From: Axinella damicornis
Taxonomy: Eukaryota > Porifera > Demospongiae > Axinellida > Axinellidae
Assembly: GCA_963931865.1 (NCBI GenBank)
Contig: OZ007512.1
Location: 6,752,208 to 6,816,207, forward strand
DNA: 64,000 nt
Direction of reading: 5' to 3'
How positions within the stretch are numbered: the stretch's first letter is position 1; the number at the start of each line of letters is the position of its first letter. The notes beneath the pieces were generated by a model. That model did not search any database. It was not told where the DNA came from and saw only the letters and a program-made list of their open reading frames with translations. The translations under genes were made by a program, and so were the position numbers. This document shows, piece after piece, positions 10,748 through 22,876 of this stretch.

Positions 10748-11199
10748 CAGCCCGTTTACACTACAGACCGAGAAGGGCGGATTCGCTCCGGTTCGACGCA
10801 GATCGATCTGGGAGGTGCATTTACACTACGCCGCCCGAGCGCTCCATGTACGTGCGATCCGGGGTCGAAGTTCATGATTAGTCACATGCCCGGACCGCAT
10901 TCTCACGAGACTAGTCATATTCGATATACAACACCATGACAACCCCTCGTCTCGAAACCGGACCCTTCGTGATCTGGTTCGGATACTATTGGCAACCGTC
11001 ACGCCCCCCCGTCCACGCCCTACCAACGAGTTCGATTCCGTTTACACTTGGGGTGGGAGCGCTCCGGGTCGAACCAGTTCGATGGAGTTTGGTGGTCCAG
11101 TACGGAGCGGATCGGGGCGGTTCGGTTCGTGTTTACATTACGAGATAATTCGAACCAGTTCGAGCTGGATCGATCCAGAGCGCTAGTGTAAACGGGCTG
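10748..11199. mobile_element. Foldback/MITE, ends CAGCCCGTTTACACTA
   Basis: The two ends are inverted copies (CAGCCCGTTTACACTA...TAGTGTAAACGGGCTG), and the interior contains many pairs around 'gatcgatc', 'ggttcgaac' and 'gagcgctcc'. It is 452 bp long with no coding capacity. I could not see a clear target duplication. Confidence 0.75.
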
Positions 11200-11423
11200 T
11201 TAGTCATTGTGCTGTATAACTGTAGTGTATGGCAAGTGATGTACCAGTTGAGTTCTTGCTGTCATACGTATTGTTCAAGTGATAAGACAATACCACAGTA
11301 TACCAACAAAGAAAACACAGTCATACAGATTTTTACCACCCAGTGAATCGTAACACTTTCCAACATGAATTTGCCGCATTGGTTTTGTACATACTTACAT
11401 TTTTGAAAAACAATGCAGCTTCA

Positions 11424-12029
11424 CCAAGGGCGCATCGAGCCGCCGAAGGCGGCGAGAGGGCATGCAACTTCCTATAGCGCACGTATAGACGGCATAGTGC
11501 TGAGTGTTACTAAAAATAATGTTTCCGGTTAAGCACATGAAATTGCATCCACGGTTCGGTTACGGACGTTCAACGGAACTTTTCCTTGGGCAAGGAAGAT
11601 GAGTGCTACCTATGTCGGTACAGCAACGCCATCCAAGCGATCTCTAGCCCAAGTACTTCTTTTAGTCCAGGTAGCTCTCCTACCAGTGTAGAAGGCCAAG
11701 ATTCGGAGATAGTATCGCCGGATGCAAACAACATTTGCCGCTCTTGACAACAGCACAACGGCTGTTGCGTAAGTTGGAGGGAGGGAATGATAGCATCGAA
11801 AGGAGCTCACGCTATATAGGTAGCTAGGTCCTCGTCAAAGACGATACAGACGGAATATCAGCCATCTCGGTCGTAGGTACAAAAAGTGACCGCACAAGGG
11901 GCGCGCGTCTACGGTTCACGTGTTTATACGGTCCAAATTTGAATTCTATATTTAGTATCACTCAGCATTTTGCCGTCTACGTACGTTGCATGCCCTCTCG
12001 CCGCCTTCGGCGGCTCGATGCGCCCTTGG
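11424..12029. mobile_element. 606-bp foldback element, 5-bp target repeat
   Basis: It starts CCAAGGGCGCATCGAGCC and ends with the inverted copy. The arms run on through GCCGAAGGCGGCGAGAGGGC. The element is flanked by CTTCA on both sides (11419-11423 and 12030-12034). There is no transposase, so it is non-autonomous. Confidence 0.8.
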
Positions 12030-12581
12030 CTTCACTTACTGATCTTTTGTTTAGGCTTTCCACAGCCGCATTTACAGGTCTTCCTGAGCTGTGTTCATCA
12101 CGTAAATCTGGCATCAGCAGAAGCAATTCCACAAACATACCGTGACATGTACCGTAGGCATCAGGTTCTAGGATGGTTTCCATGTCTGTTCGCTTGCTTG
12201 TTGTACGTCTGAAACTATCACAAGCACAGAATGACATCGCTTGGGTTGCCATGTCATCTGCAAGCAGGAGTCAGACTTCAGGGTTTGCAAAGGCCATAGC
12301 AAAGGCACTGCAGACATAGTCTGACCGAGAACAGAAATCCAGCAACATTGACACCTGCAGAGCAGCTATGGATGGCATCAAGAGAGTGAGACATCTACCC
12401 AAATATGGCAAGCAGACTTGACATTGAGTCCAGCTCTGAGATGAATGACCACTGCCGAAGGGAAGCTGATAAGTACAGAGCAGCTGAAAGGCGAGTAAAT
12501 GAGCCCCACCAGGAGACAGCTACAAGAAGGCAATTGAACATCAGGGCAATTATTGGGAGTAATTACTCCAAAACAGTTATA

Positions 12582-12858
12582 CCGTAGTCGCGCGTTATTA
12601 GCTCACTTATAGGCGCATATTCGCTGTTAGGTGCAGGTTCAACTCACGTCACAGGTACTCACTCTTAAGCGCTGCAGTCTTCTTCCAGAAACTCTGCCAT
12701 TTTCGATCATACGGTACGAAAACAGCTATAATTCGAATTGAAGCACACTTCCTATTCGAGGAATGTCATTACAATTATATTCGTTATTAGGGCTTATAGG
12801 CGCATATTTCCTTCCTGTGGAGTTATAGGCGCATGCGCCTAATAATGCGTGACTACGG
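12582..12858. mobile_element. 277-bp MITE between TA dinucleotides
   Basis: The ends CCGTAGTC(G/A)CGC(G/A)TTATTAG are inverted repeats, directly flanked by TA at 12580-12581 and 12859-12860. Inside, 'ttataggcgcat' recurs three or four times. TA target sites are typical of Tc1/mariner-type elements. Confidence 0.7.
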
Positions 12859-14060
12859 TACTGCATCTGCAGCTGTTGGACCAAACACTCAGACACACTG
12901 AGAGACTTGTTAATTTATTACAGGTCTTCATACCATGATACCATGTAGAGTTCTGAAAACCTACCCATACCAGCACGGGGCCACAGTTACCAAATTGCCA
13001 GACGCAATGCCACTTTAGTTGGTTGGTTGTTTCTCCCCTCAGGCAAAAAAGTACTCGGAGTGGCAATTTGGTACTTGCAGTGATTCTAGCCTTTTATGCC
13101 GTCAAAACCGCCTCCCTATCCCCCTCTAGGCCCTCTCGCTACCTCAAATTCAGCTCTGCGCACGGGCGCTGCACCACAGGCGTCCTCTTCGGGTGGACGT
13201 GGGCGCCCACAGCCCACTCGCTGCCTGTACCTTCAAGTGATGCGACCCAGCCAAGTGTTTTCTGACGTGATATACGCTCAGTGATGAGAGATCTGCCCCA
13301 CAACTGCAGAGCTTCTTGGTAGGAGGACGCGCTTCTTCCACGGCCTCGGATCGTCAACGCGCTCGTCAACCTTCATTGCACGTGTCCATTACTCGTGCAC
13401 CTCCGTATATCTTATTTCTTGGACCGTATACCTCCGTATACTACGAACACGTCATTATGACGTCATGGTTGGTTGTTGGTTCGCAGGTCAAGGCAAAAAG
13501 GGGGATTGCGTCGGCAAAAAAGTGAACGGTGGCCCCGTGCATACCAGTACACAAATTCCAGAGAACAATAATTATACTCTTAATGTGCCTAATCAGTACA
13601 CAATCAGTGGTAATTGACATAATGGATAGTATGTAAACATCTGTACCACTAGGAGTTCAAAGTTCAAAACCAACTTGAACCTTCCACTTGCAAGCTACGT
13701 GCAGTACCCGTTTTTAAAATGATGCATGTTTGTGGATCCATTTATACTACAATTGAAGCTCCGGAAGTCTTAAACGGAGCTCCAGAAGACTTAAACAAAG
13801 CTAAAAAGCATTGCTGGATACCTAGCCTTCAGTATCTGGAATAGTAGGTCACATCTGCCCATCATATATTGCGTCACAATTGGCAGAGTGGGATTAAAAC
13901 GTGTGTAGAATGCTGGATCACCGAAACTGTGAGTTAAAAGAATGTTCATCCTCTTTTTTGCTTGCACTATTGTGGTCATCTGGTAATCCAGCTTTTACAC
14001 ACACCCGGATATTACACAGTACAGCAGCAGACACTAAGCTGACCCGTTAGCACTCCTTAC

Positions 14061-14257
14061 CCGGCTAGATGTATCGGTGATGACATGGAGGTTGTCTTGA
14101 AGGGCATCTACGAGGTAAGGGATGATTTCCAATGAGGTTTCAAGATAGTCCACCCCAGGAGTCACGACGAGGGCACCCAGGATGTCCAGCAGTCTGCTAA
14201 ATTCATCGCCAGTCAGACCATACCATCGTCATTCAAAATGCTCTCTACCACCTTATC
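14061..14257 (-). pseudogene. GAIN-like exon with 5-bp frameshifting repeat
   Basis: Between 'ccctgtag' and GTAAGG the minus strand reads DKVVESILNDDG, then, one frame over, LTGDEFSRLLDILGALVV and on to LVDALQDNLHVITDTSSR. The shift coincides with a tandem ATGGT-ATGGT. Discounting one copy leaves exactly 64 codons in phase 0-0. The helical, Leu-rich pattern resembles GAIN subdomain A of adhesion GPCRs, which fits its place upstream of the GPS-like and TM exons on this strand. A further open segment at about 13800-13980 (AKKRMNILLTHSFGDPAFY) may be the next exon. Confidence 0.5.
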
Positions 14258-14900
14258 CTACAGGGAAACAAAACAGAATGTCTGGTGGTCAGTATTCATA
14301 CTCCACGGCACATGAAGTATGAATACTGCTTTCTGGTTTCCGTGCAATCAGTGATCGTCTCACTTTCGACGTGGAAAGGAAACGTAAGCTGGTGGCCCAT
14401 GCACACTAGTATCAACAGTGCCTCCTATACTGTAACAGGCTGGCCCGAATCAAACCTGCCAATGCCGCAGACTCATTCCCTTCACTGCCTTCTTCAGTCT
14501 ACTCGGAGTACTCCAGTAGACTCCGTTGCCTGTCAGGTTTCATAATGCACTTTTGACAATACGTTTTACATGTATATGATATTAACCCGTTTCTGAATGT
14601 AATATTGACTGATCATACTGATGCCCGGGCCTAGGCCCGGGTCGGCCCGGGTTTGGCTACGCCACTGCCTAGGTGATAGGAAAGTTGTTCCATATGTAGC
14701 CAGAATTCTCCAGACTCAAACCTGGAGCTCATAAACTAATTCAAAGGTTACAATCATGTACATGTTTTCCAAGGAGCTATATAGCTTGTGGGTTGTGCTT
14801 GATAAGGAAACCACAGACTGTCAAATATCTCCATACAGCCCTCCCAATGTGTTTATAGGAGTTTAACAGAAGTTAAACAATGTTAACTTTGGAGCGGTAT
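14258..14900. other. No gene seen
   Basis: This stretch includes a palindromic GC-rich motif (gcccgggcctaggcccgggt) at about 14622-14641. I see no convincing exon. Confidence 0.4.
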
Positions 14901-15089
14901 GCGCTGGTAGAATGGGTGGGGCTGTGCACGTGATAGTCACGTGACGGTCAGGTGATAAAGTCAGTTGCTTGCATTTCCCCGCGTGGCAGGAGGGCGAGTT
15001 TGGGCTGAAGGACAAATTCACATCAATATCAGGAAGCAACAAGTTACATACAAGTATTGCTGCGGCTACAGGTACGGGGAGAGCATGCG

Positions 15090-16350
15090 GTTCTCCACTG
15101 GCTGTGGGGAGAGCAGCAGCTCTCCACTGAGGGTAGAACAAGAGGTTCTCCACTGGCTGCTATAGGGTGGGGAGAGCAGTAGCTCTCCACTGGCTGCTAT
15201 AGGTGTGGGGAGAGCAGCAGCTCTCCACTGGCTGCTATAGGTGTGGGGAGAGCAGCAGCTCTCCACTGGCTGCTATAGGTGTGGGGAGAGCAGCAGATCT
15301 CCACTGGCGGCTATTTGTGCGGGGAGAGCAGCAGCTCTCCACTGGCTGCTATAGGTGTGGGGAGAGCAGCAGATCTCCACTGGCGGCTATTTGTGCGGGG
15401 AGAGCAGCAACTCTCCACTGGCGGCTATATATGTGAGGAGAACAGCAACTCTCCACTGGCTGCTATATGTTAGGGGAGAGCAGCAACTCTCCACTGGCTG
15501 CTATATGTTAGGGGAGAGCAGCAGCTCTCCACTGGCGGCTATTTGTTAGGGGAGAGCAGCAGCTCTCCACTGAGGGTAGAACAAGAGGTTCTCCACTGGC
15601 TGCTATAGGGTGGGGAGAGCAGCAGCTCTCCACTGGCTGCTATAGGTGTGGGGAGAGCAGCAGATCTCCACTGGCTGCTATAGGTGTGGGGAGAGCAGCA
15701 GATCTCCACTGGCGGCTATTTGTGCGGGGAGAGCAGCAGCTCTCCACTGGCTGCTATAGGTGTGGGGAGAGCAGCAGATCTCCACTGGCGGCTATTTGTG
15801 CGGGGAGAGCAGCAACTCTCCACTGGCGGCTATATATGTGAGGAGAACAGCAACTCTCCACTGGCTGCTATATGTTAGGGGAGAGCAGCAACTCTCCACT
15901 GGCTGCTATATGTTAGGGGAGAGCAGCAGCTCTCCACTGGCGGCTATTTGTGCAGGGAGAGCAGCAACTCTCCACTGGCTGCTATATGTTAGGGGAGAGC
16001 AGCAGCTCTCCACTGGCGGCTATTTGTTAGGGGAGAGCAGCAGCTCTCCACTGGCTGCTATATGTTAGGGGAGAGCAGCAGCTCTCCACTGGCGGCTATT
16101 TGTGCGGGGAGAGCAGCAACTCTCCACTGGCTGCTATATGTTAAGGGAGAGCAGCAGCTCTCCACTGGCGGCTATTTGTTAGGGGAGAGCAGCAGCTCTC
16201 CACGAGTGTGGGGAGAGCAAGCGGTTCTCCACTGACGGCTATATGGGCGGGGAGAGCAAGCGGCTCTCCGCTGGCTGCGATATGTACAGGGAGAGCCAAG
16301 CGGCTATCCCATGGCGGCTTTATGTGTGTGGAGAGCCTAGCGACTCTCCA
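15090..16350. repeat. 38-bp hairpin satellite array, about 33 copies
   Basis: The 38-bp unit contains GGAGAGCAGCAGCTCTCC, an inverted repeat, followed by 'actggctgctata'. The centre varies (AGCT, AACT, AGAT). A larger block repeats with a period of about 443 bp (15121 and 15564 begin alike). Because 38 is not a multiple of 3, several frames stay open, so the long frames here are artefacts. The array is bracketed by inverted TGGGGCTGTGCAC at 14917-14929 and 16369-16381, so it may be the inside of a transposon. Confidence 0.9.
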
Positions 16351-16381
16351 CTAGCGCTTTGTAAGTAGTGCACAGCCCCAA

Positions 16382-17406
16382 CACCATTACCGCAATTATA
16401 ACCAATCTATGATTGGTGATGTATGGTTATTGAAGCGAACAGAAGTTAACAAGGTGAATACAGTACTCGTGACAGCCAAGGAAACAACCACAGGAGACAC
16501 TATCTGCAGACACGAGACTAGGAGGGAACTGTAACCATCAGACCGGCTCCATCATCACCATCAAAGTTGTGAGCCATCCCCACGCCCGTTTGAATCCACC
16601 CGTTTGAATCCGTGGGTATTATTATTATTTCCACACCAACAGGCACCCTTTAAGCAGCAGAACTGCTGACAAAGCCAAATATGAAACTTCAACTGCTCCC
16701 ACCACAGACTGAAACAGGCAAGTGCAGAACAGTCTTACATGGAGAAGCACTGATGCCTGTCCAGTAGTATTTACAGGGACAGTTTTTCCACATCATTTGC
16801 TTATGGGCTGTCCACAACTGTGTTAGCAACAATTCCAGGCTTCAGAATCCAGACATTGTCATCCCAGCAGGGACACCAGGTTACCACCCAATAAATATCA
16901 AAAGAAGCACTTACTCATGTCTCAATGACGTCAGAGCTGGAATTCACACATACTGCAACGATCCAAGTTCCCAGTGTCAACCTCCTCACAGCCGTTGCCA
17001 GGCGGCTGTGGGCTAAGATTTGCAGAATCTAGAAGCAGAAGTAACAGAGCAAAGCAACACTGTCATTATTGTTAGGCCCACATGACGAAATGTCAACTCA
17101 GTGGTAAACACTTGCTTTGAAAATTGAACCGAATTTCGCAGGATACAAAATCCACACTGATCTCCCCAATCTGATGACTAAACGCTGCTGTTAGACACAA
17201 CATGCACAGCACTTATTAACACCATAAGTGGAACTCAGGAATCCAACCAAGCATTCCACATGTACACCATTCACCTGGATGCCTCCAGGGGCCAGTACTT
17301 AGTGCAGCTGATTAGGAAAGCGCCCAAATGTTGCGTGAACTAAACTGGTTTGAATCAGTTAGCTAGAATTAGCAACACAACAGATAAAAGGGGTTCACAT
17401 ATAAGA
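16382..17406. other. No gene seen
   Basis: About 1 kb without recognisable exon, repeat array or terminal repeat. Confidence 0.4.
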
Positions 17407-18267
17407 GGGCTTATGGAAAAGCAGGACTTGGATACGGACACGGACGTGGACACGGACATGGACACGGACACGGACATGGACACGGACACGGACACGGATT
17501 TGCTCAAAACCGCGGCCTGAATCTCTTTGCACGAATCAGTCAGTCTTTAGAGACCCGTTTTCTCCGGCTGTATACAATCGGTGGACTGGACTACTGGACT
17601 CACCCAAAATTCCATGAAACGCCCTTTTCAGTGAGAAGCTAAACGTCGTTACTTAGCCTATTAGTTCGCTTCCTATCCTGTTGTGGCTACTAGGCTTCGT
17701 TTCTTCGATTTCCGAGGTGAGCTATCCCGGAGTGTAGTCCGAGGTCAAAGGTCACGTGCATATTTAATGAGCTTCAACAATTAATTCTTGTGGGTTCTGT
17801 ACTGGCTTTGGGCTAGCCTCGTTCCCAGGCCTACCCGGACGCGGAAGAGCTTTGAGCATCCATGCTAGCTAGCTTTGAGCATCCATGCTAGCTAGCTTTG
17901 AGCATCCATGCTAGCTAGCTTTGAGCATCCATGACTCGACTGGAGGTCACACGCATTTGTTGGGAAGTCAAACTTTAATTGTGCTCCAGTTAGGATTGTC
18001 CGCCTGCTTGAAGGATTAGAAGAGCAGTTAGCACGTCATCACTGAGAAGAAACCAAACTCCAGCCTGCCTTCAAGTGTAGCTAACATGTTATCAATGACT
18101 AGTTTGAGCTCGCTTATTAAATATGCACGTGATCTTTGACCTTCGAAATCGAGGCAAGCGGGATCTCTAAAGACTGACTAGGCTGCGGTTTTGAGCAAAT
18201 CCGTGTCCATGTCTGTGTCCGTATCCATGTCCGTGTCCGTGTCCAAGTCCTGCTTTTCCATGAGCCC
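17407..18267. mobile_element. Mutator-like 861-bp foldback element
   Basis: It begins GGGCTTATGGAAAAGCAGGA and ends with the inverted copy (one mismatch). It is flanked by CATATAAGA and CATACAAGA (8 of 9 bases identical), which fits the 9-bp target duplications of Mutator-like elements. The arms continue as (GGACAC)n-type repeats. Inside are about four copies of a 24-bp unit (near 17849-17935) and one short TAGCCTCGTTCCCAGGC end. Its tips resemble those of the element at 60009-60595. It carries no transposase. Confidence 0.75.
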
Positions 18268-19805
18268 CATACAAGAGCCAAATAAGATTAACTTCAACTT
18301 CATACACTCATGTCCAAGATTGGAAAATACTTCAAGCTTGTTCCCATGGAAACGGCATTAATTTGGGCAACTGCAATAGCAGGGAACGAGAAAGGGGACC
18401 AGTGGGAACACGAAACTATTGCTATACGTTGCTATCGTGTTACGACTACTGTACAGCATTAGCTAGCTAACAACCCACCTGTCAACGTCCTACAAACAGT
18501 ACATGTTGGAGCTTCTGCTAAGATATCGGCTGCTGTCATATCAATTGCAAGTACAGCTCGACCGGTGGGGAGAATCTTGTCCTCATCAATACACTCTAGT
18601 CTCGCGGGCCAGCCTCTCGCCACACCCACTGCGGGGAGGCGAGAGGCTGGCCTGCGAGACTAAATACACTCAACAATGACGCTGTTCCTCGTGCAGTTAT
18701 TGGAGTTCTGGGAAGGCGATGAGTAAGTTTACCGACACGAATGCTATAGCTGCTTCATTGGCGAAGCTCTATAAAACAACGCAACCATCTGTGGCTCACT
18801 AGGTTCCAGGTAGGGGAGCTCAAGGCACAGTGCCCGATTCATGCCAGGAAGTAGCGCTGGGACAAATGTGAGCATCTCCTGTCGTTGTCGGGGCCCGGGC
18901 CTGGGGCAGGCAGATCGACCGCCCGGAGCCATGGAATCCAATGCCGATGACTGACAGAGCAGCGAGTAGAAAGATCTCGTGTTCCCTCATGTCGCCTGAC
19001 AAGTGGCGGTGAAACAGCAGGGAGATTTGGCTTCCTCGACAACAGACCAGACTTAGGGCAGTTTAGCTCCGCCTACTATTATTGCCGCAGTGCTAACGTA
19101 ATTATGGCCGACATAAAATTAACTAGAGGTGTTCATAGAACACATACCCCGCGCGGAACGTCTACAGGATACAGTGCAGCTACAATCGACGTGACATCTC
19201 TGCCGATCGCATCGAACAAGTGCTATCGCGTATACTGTGTTCGTGTATGGCCATATCCAAGGTGTGGGAGTGACCGCTTACCGTATATACAACAACATGC
19301 ATAATTATTGTGAAGTTGAAGAGGTGGGGCCAAACGTTACGAATAATAGGAAATAGCTGGAAAAACAGCCTAAACGAAGCGCCTTCACTTCAGTCAGGTA
19401 CACATAGAGCAGTTTTTTGCTATTTGCTATTGTTTGACTCCCTTTCGATGGTTTATGAGGGTCTATGTGGCAAAAGTTCAATTTTATTCGCCTGACAGAC
19501 AGACGACCGACGACTGACTGACTGACTGACGGACAAAACCGATTGCTTAACCCCGCTTCGCGCATGCGCGCGCTGGGTAATTACCATCCTATAGTCTCGC
19601 TTGGGCCAAGCCGCAACAGGAAAATTACGGACCAACCTGAATCCGTTCTTGAGGAATGATGGTGTCTTCAAATAATCAACTCCGTCAGGTGCATACCTAC
19701 ACAATCTGATATAGTAAAGCAATCACCTAGCTACATGCCCACTTTCAGTAACAGCGCAAACCATGATGCAAGGCAAAATTGATACTGCACTGAGTTACCT
19801 TTCAG
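18268..19805. other. No gene seen; small foldback inside
   Basis: A short palindromic element lies at 18597-18662 (TAGTCTCGC-GGCCAGCCTCTCGC and its inverse). I see no convincing exon in the rest. Confidence 0.4.
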
Positions 19806-20072
19806 GTGGAATACTGTAGCTTGGATGCTCTGGTGAAACAAAGGTCCTACACTCACTACATCACATCCTCCTTGATAAACACCCCAGAGGAACATGCGCC
19901 TGTAGTAGAAACATCCTATGGGAACGTTAACCTTAGTAGATCACTAATGCATCACCCCAGAACCTATAATCATTCCACAAGTCACCGTGACAACCTGAAT
20001 GCAGACTTCATCTGCCAAATAGCTATGTGTACCCAGCAATCAGCTGGAGTGGTTCTCGTGGCCTCGATGCAG
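19806..20072 (+). CDS. Candidate exon, function unknown
   Basis: An open segment of exactly 89 codons between a 'acctttcag' acceptor and GTACAT donor, in phase 0-0, reading VEYCSLDALVKQRSYTHYIT at its start. Composition and borders look exon-like, but no partner exons or family were recognised, and it may be a chance frame. Confidence 0.3.
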
Positions 20073-20380
20073 GTACATTGAGAATTATTCTTTTTACTTT
20101 AATGCAACATAGCTGCATACTGATCAGACTGTCGTTCTAGAAACATACACTACACAGATAAGAAAACTAAAGGAAGTCGTGGGTGTCCAAGGTGGAGTTT
20201 GCCGATTTTACAGGTCGAGTCCTTGAATGTGTTCGGACTGTGATACTGAAGCTCTACAACTTCAACAGGATGTCAGCTGCATATCTCAAGGTCTACGTAC
20301 CACTCAAGAAGAAACCTTTTCTAGTTGATTTTGCAGCACTATGATTATTATAGCACAATATAGCTATTCCCCCAGCAAAG

Positions 20381-20750
20381 TCAGTGAAATACCAGTGAGT
20401 CACAATCATGTACAAACAATTTTCTTGGCTTGTACAGAAGAATGTCATCAGCATAATTATAGGGGTGATTGTGCAACATCTGATATACTTCAGGAATATG
20501 TAGAATAGGAGAGGGCCGAGTATGGATCCTTAAGGGACCCTGCATGGAGCTGACTGGGGTTGAGCTCTGCTGCAATGCCGTCCAATACAACCCTCGATCT
20601 GTGTCCGGTTGGTGTGATAGTCACAGAACCATTGGAGAAGGGATCCAGTATAATGCCAGCGTTGGCTAGGGAGGATATAAATTTATCATGGGGCATTGAC
20701 AGTGAATACTGCTCAACTTGAGTGTGCTGTTCCATTTGTTCTTCTCCCAA
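20381..20750 (-). pseudogene. Decayed LINE reverse-transcriptase fragment
   Basis: In broken frames the minus strand reads HDKFISSLANAGI, RVVLDGI and finally NYADDILLYKP. These are the stretch before motif B and the YADD catalytic box of CR1/Jockey-type reverse transcriptases. Several frame changes separate the pieces. It is an old fragment of the same broad class as the intact element at 40.6-44.1 kb. Confidence 0.75.
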
Positions 20751-20799
20751 GTAACTAATATTCTGGTGACTTGATTGAGCGCATTTGATGCTGGCTGAC

Positions 20800-20842
20800 T
20801 AGTCTCGTTCCCAGACCCTCTGAGAGTCTGGGAACGAGACTA
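20800..20842. mobile_element. 43-bp palindromic mini-element, 9-bp target repeat
   Basis: TAGTCTCGTTCCCAGAC and its inverse surround a 9-base centre. The flanks are CTGGCTGAC on both sides. It is one of the smallest members of the TAGCCTCGTTCCCAGGC foldback family seen throughout the window. Confidence 0.8.
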
Positions 20843-21335
20843 CTGGCTGACTAATCCCATAGACAATTCTAGGTATGTATGAGACCAACTCGAGGCCTGA
20901 AGAAATATATATTATGCGCTTGGAAAACATTAGCTAAGTTAACCATAATTTTTCCGGGGCATTATCGATGGTGCACTGTTAGATTGCGAGGCTCAACTAC
21001 GAGTAGCTAGTCCGAATCTACCACAAAGTTTGTGACCGAGATGTAAATAACACAACATTTCGACCTGAGTGGGTCTTCCTCAACTGATTTGAAACAATTG
21101 TCATATTTGCATGGGAGCATAGAAGACTTTTGAGGATAGTATCCTCACCACTGGAATAATATCCTTTCTGATATAGCTACTGCTATATGCATACACAGCC
21201 ACTGACTGCATCCACAACAGCATGTCTTGCCACAATTCAATTTGTTTTTTGCCTGGACATTGCATGGCTTAGTTGCTGCTTTGTGCATGAATGACATCAT
21301 AATGCATGAATAAAAACTTAGCTTGATAATTTCAC

Positions 21336-21433
21336 TAGCCGCATTCCCAGGCCTCCATGCCCAGCATTTGTCACTTTTCGTGCTGCAAGCGACAAGAGCT
21401 GGCCATGGGCGTGGAGGCCTGGGAATGAGTCTA
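21336..21433. mobile_element. Small foldback element (TAGCCGCATTCCCAGGC)
   Basis: The ends TAGCCGCATTCCCAGGCCTC and GAGGCCTGGGAATGAGTCTA are inverted. It belongs to the same family as the elements at 20800 and 34297. The target duplication is unclear. Confidence 0.65.
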
Positions 21434-22327
21434 CAGTGATTTCAGTACAAGAATACTTGTATGAAGCTAATATTGCACAAACTGTTCCAATGTGCAACAT
21501 GTTGTGCTGCAGAAACTGACCACCTAGCAATTTCACTGCTGTGTAGGTGGTAATAACTATTCAATGGAATAAACTATAGCTTATCTGCACTTCATTTGCT
21601 GAAATTACAAGCGATTATGCAACATTAATTTTCCTTGTTCCACTTTTCTGTAAGCGAATAAACAAAGACTACTAATAATTTTATGGAGCTAGGAGCTAGC
21701 CCCTTCACAAGTAGATGAAAGTAACGTTATTATCATCACAACAACATTAATTTCCTTGTTCCACTTTTCTGTAAGCGAATGAACATGTACAAAGACTACT
21801 AGTAACTGGTGTAATAATTTTCATGATCATTATGGAGCTAGGAGTTAGCCCCTTCACAATAATTAGTAGATGAAAATATAGACACGGTAACGTGGGTGCC
21901 ATGTGTATGCAGATGTTTGGTGGGTTACGTGGTTTACAGACCATAATGTCATGCAGACAAACTGATAGAACAGATTTTGGGGGTACAGTAATTAATGGAT
22001 CCGGAACCCCTGCCTGGCATGGTATGGGAGCTAATAATTATATTTTGCCACCTTTGAAAGTCACTCAACTAGAGTAGGTACCTGTATCGCATAGCTGCAT
22101 GTATCAATGCTGAGTTTTGCAGCACGCTTTCACTACTTTTCAGTGGGATTTCATTCAGAATGCACTTATGCAGTCCTAAACCCCTGCAATGGAGAAGAAG
22201 GGTGTCATTAAGTTAAGCTGTCGGTCCGATATGCAAGGGACCTGGTTAAAAATAGACCCCTGCCATCTCCAGACCCATTTAGCCACCATTGTGGCAAACT
22301 CCTCGTAGGTACAGTAGCTAAAAGAAA
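21434..22327. other. No gene seen; local duplication
   Basis: About 80 bp around 'ttccttgttccacttttctg' occurs twice (near 21630-21720 and 21750-21870). No exon recognised. Confidence 0.4.
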
Positions 22328-22876
22328 TCACAACCTGTTGCCTAGGATCTCTGGGTGCACAGTCCCAAATATTATGTAGGGCTGTGTTACCACACAGTTA
22401 CACAGAGGCTGTGCATCTGCACTGTGAAAAATGTGCATCTGCACTAAAACCTGCACGCTCCCATAACAGACAGGATTGTTGCTGGTACTTTCTTCATCTC
22501 CCTCTTCATCCTCGGGAATTGGCAGTTGAAGGCGGAGGGAGAGGTTGACGAATGCTTTATCTGGTACTAGGAGCTCCCCTCTGCCTTGGCAACGTGCCTG
22601 TTGAATGCAGGTAGTGTTGTCGCATGCTTCACTGTCAGTTTCTATGAGTGTGCACATGTATCCGTCACTGAAGTTCCCCTCCCCGTTAAGCGGGTAACTA
22701 ACATCAATATTTTGAACTGGATATGCGGTTGTGAGAGTGAACAGCCGACCCGGAGAAAGCGACGGAGGATTCACGGCTATTATTCCTTCATTGCAGTTGT
22801 CCCCTTACAGGGCTGTTTCACCTTGAAGGGCAGCGAACAGCACCACCAAAAGCAACCAGTTTCCCTTTCCTACACC
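22328..22876 (-). pseudogene. Secreted/ectodomain-like ORF with in-frame stop
   Basis: A minus-strand frame entering at an acceptor ('ggcttcag', near 22876) encodes a hydrophobic signal-like segment GNWLLLVVLFAALQGETA. It meets an in-frame TAA (22805-22807) and then stays open for more than 155 codons with scattered Cys and N-glycosylation sites (NFSDG, NTTC, NLSL), ending near 22330. Splicing out the short stretch with the stop would change frame, so the stop is either a real nonsense change or an error. The strand matches the receptor exons to the left, so it could be part of a receptor ectodomain. Confidence 0.4.

Noticed and set aside
13150..13341. Possible BED-type zinc finger (CSCG...HVRKH) on the minus strand
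   Set aside because: The Cys/His spacing does not fit BED or C2H2 fingers, and no longer coding context is seen.
15203..16068. Repetitive proteins encoded in the 38-bp array
   Set aside because: Several frames are open only because the unit lacks stops; the frames change with each unit and there are no splice or start signals.
22805..22807. Intron removing the TAA in the ectodomain-like frame
   Set aside because: GTAAGG...AATAG would be only about 32 nt and would join the parts out of frame.
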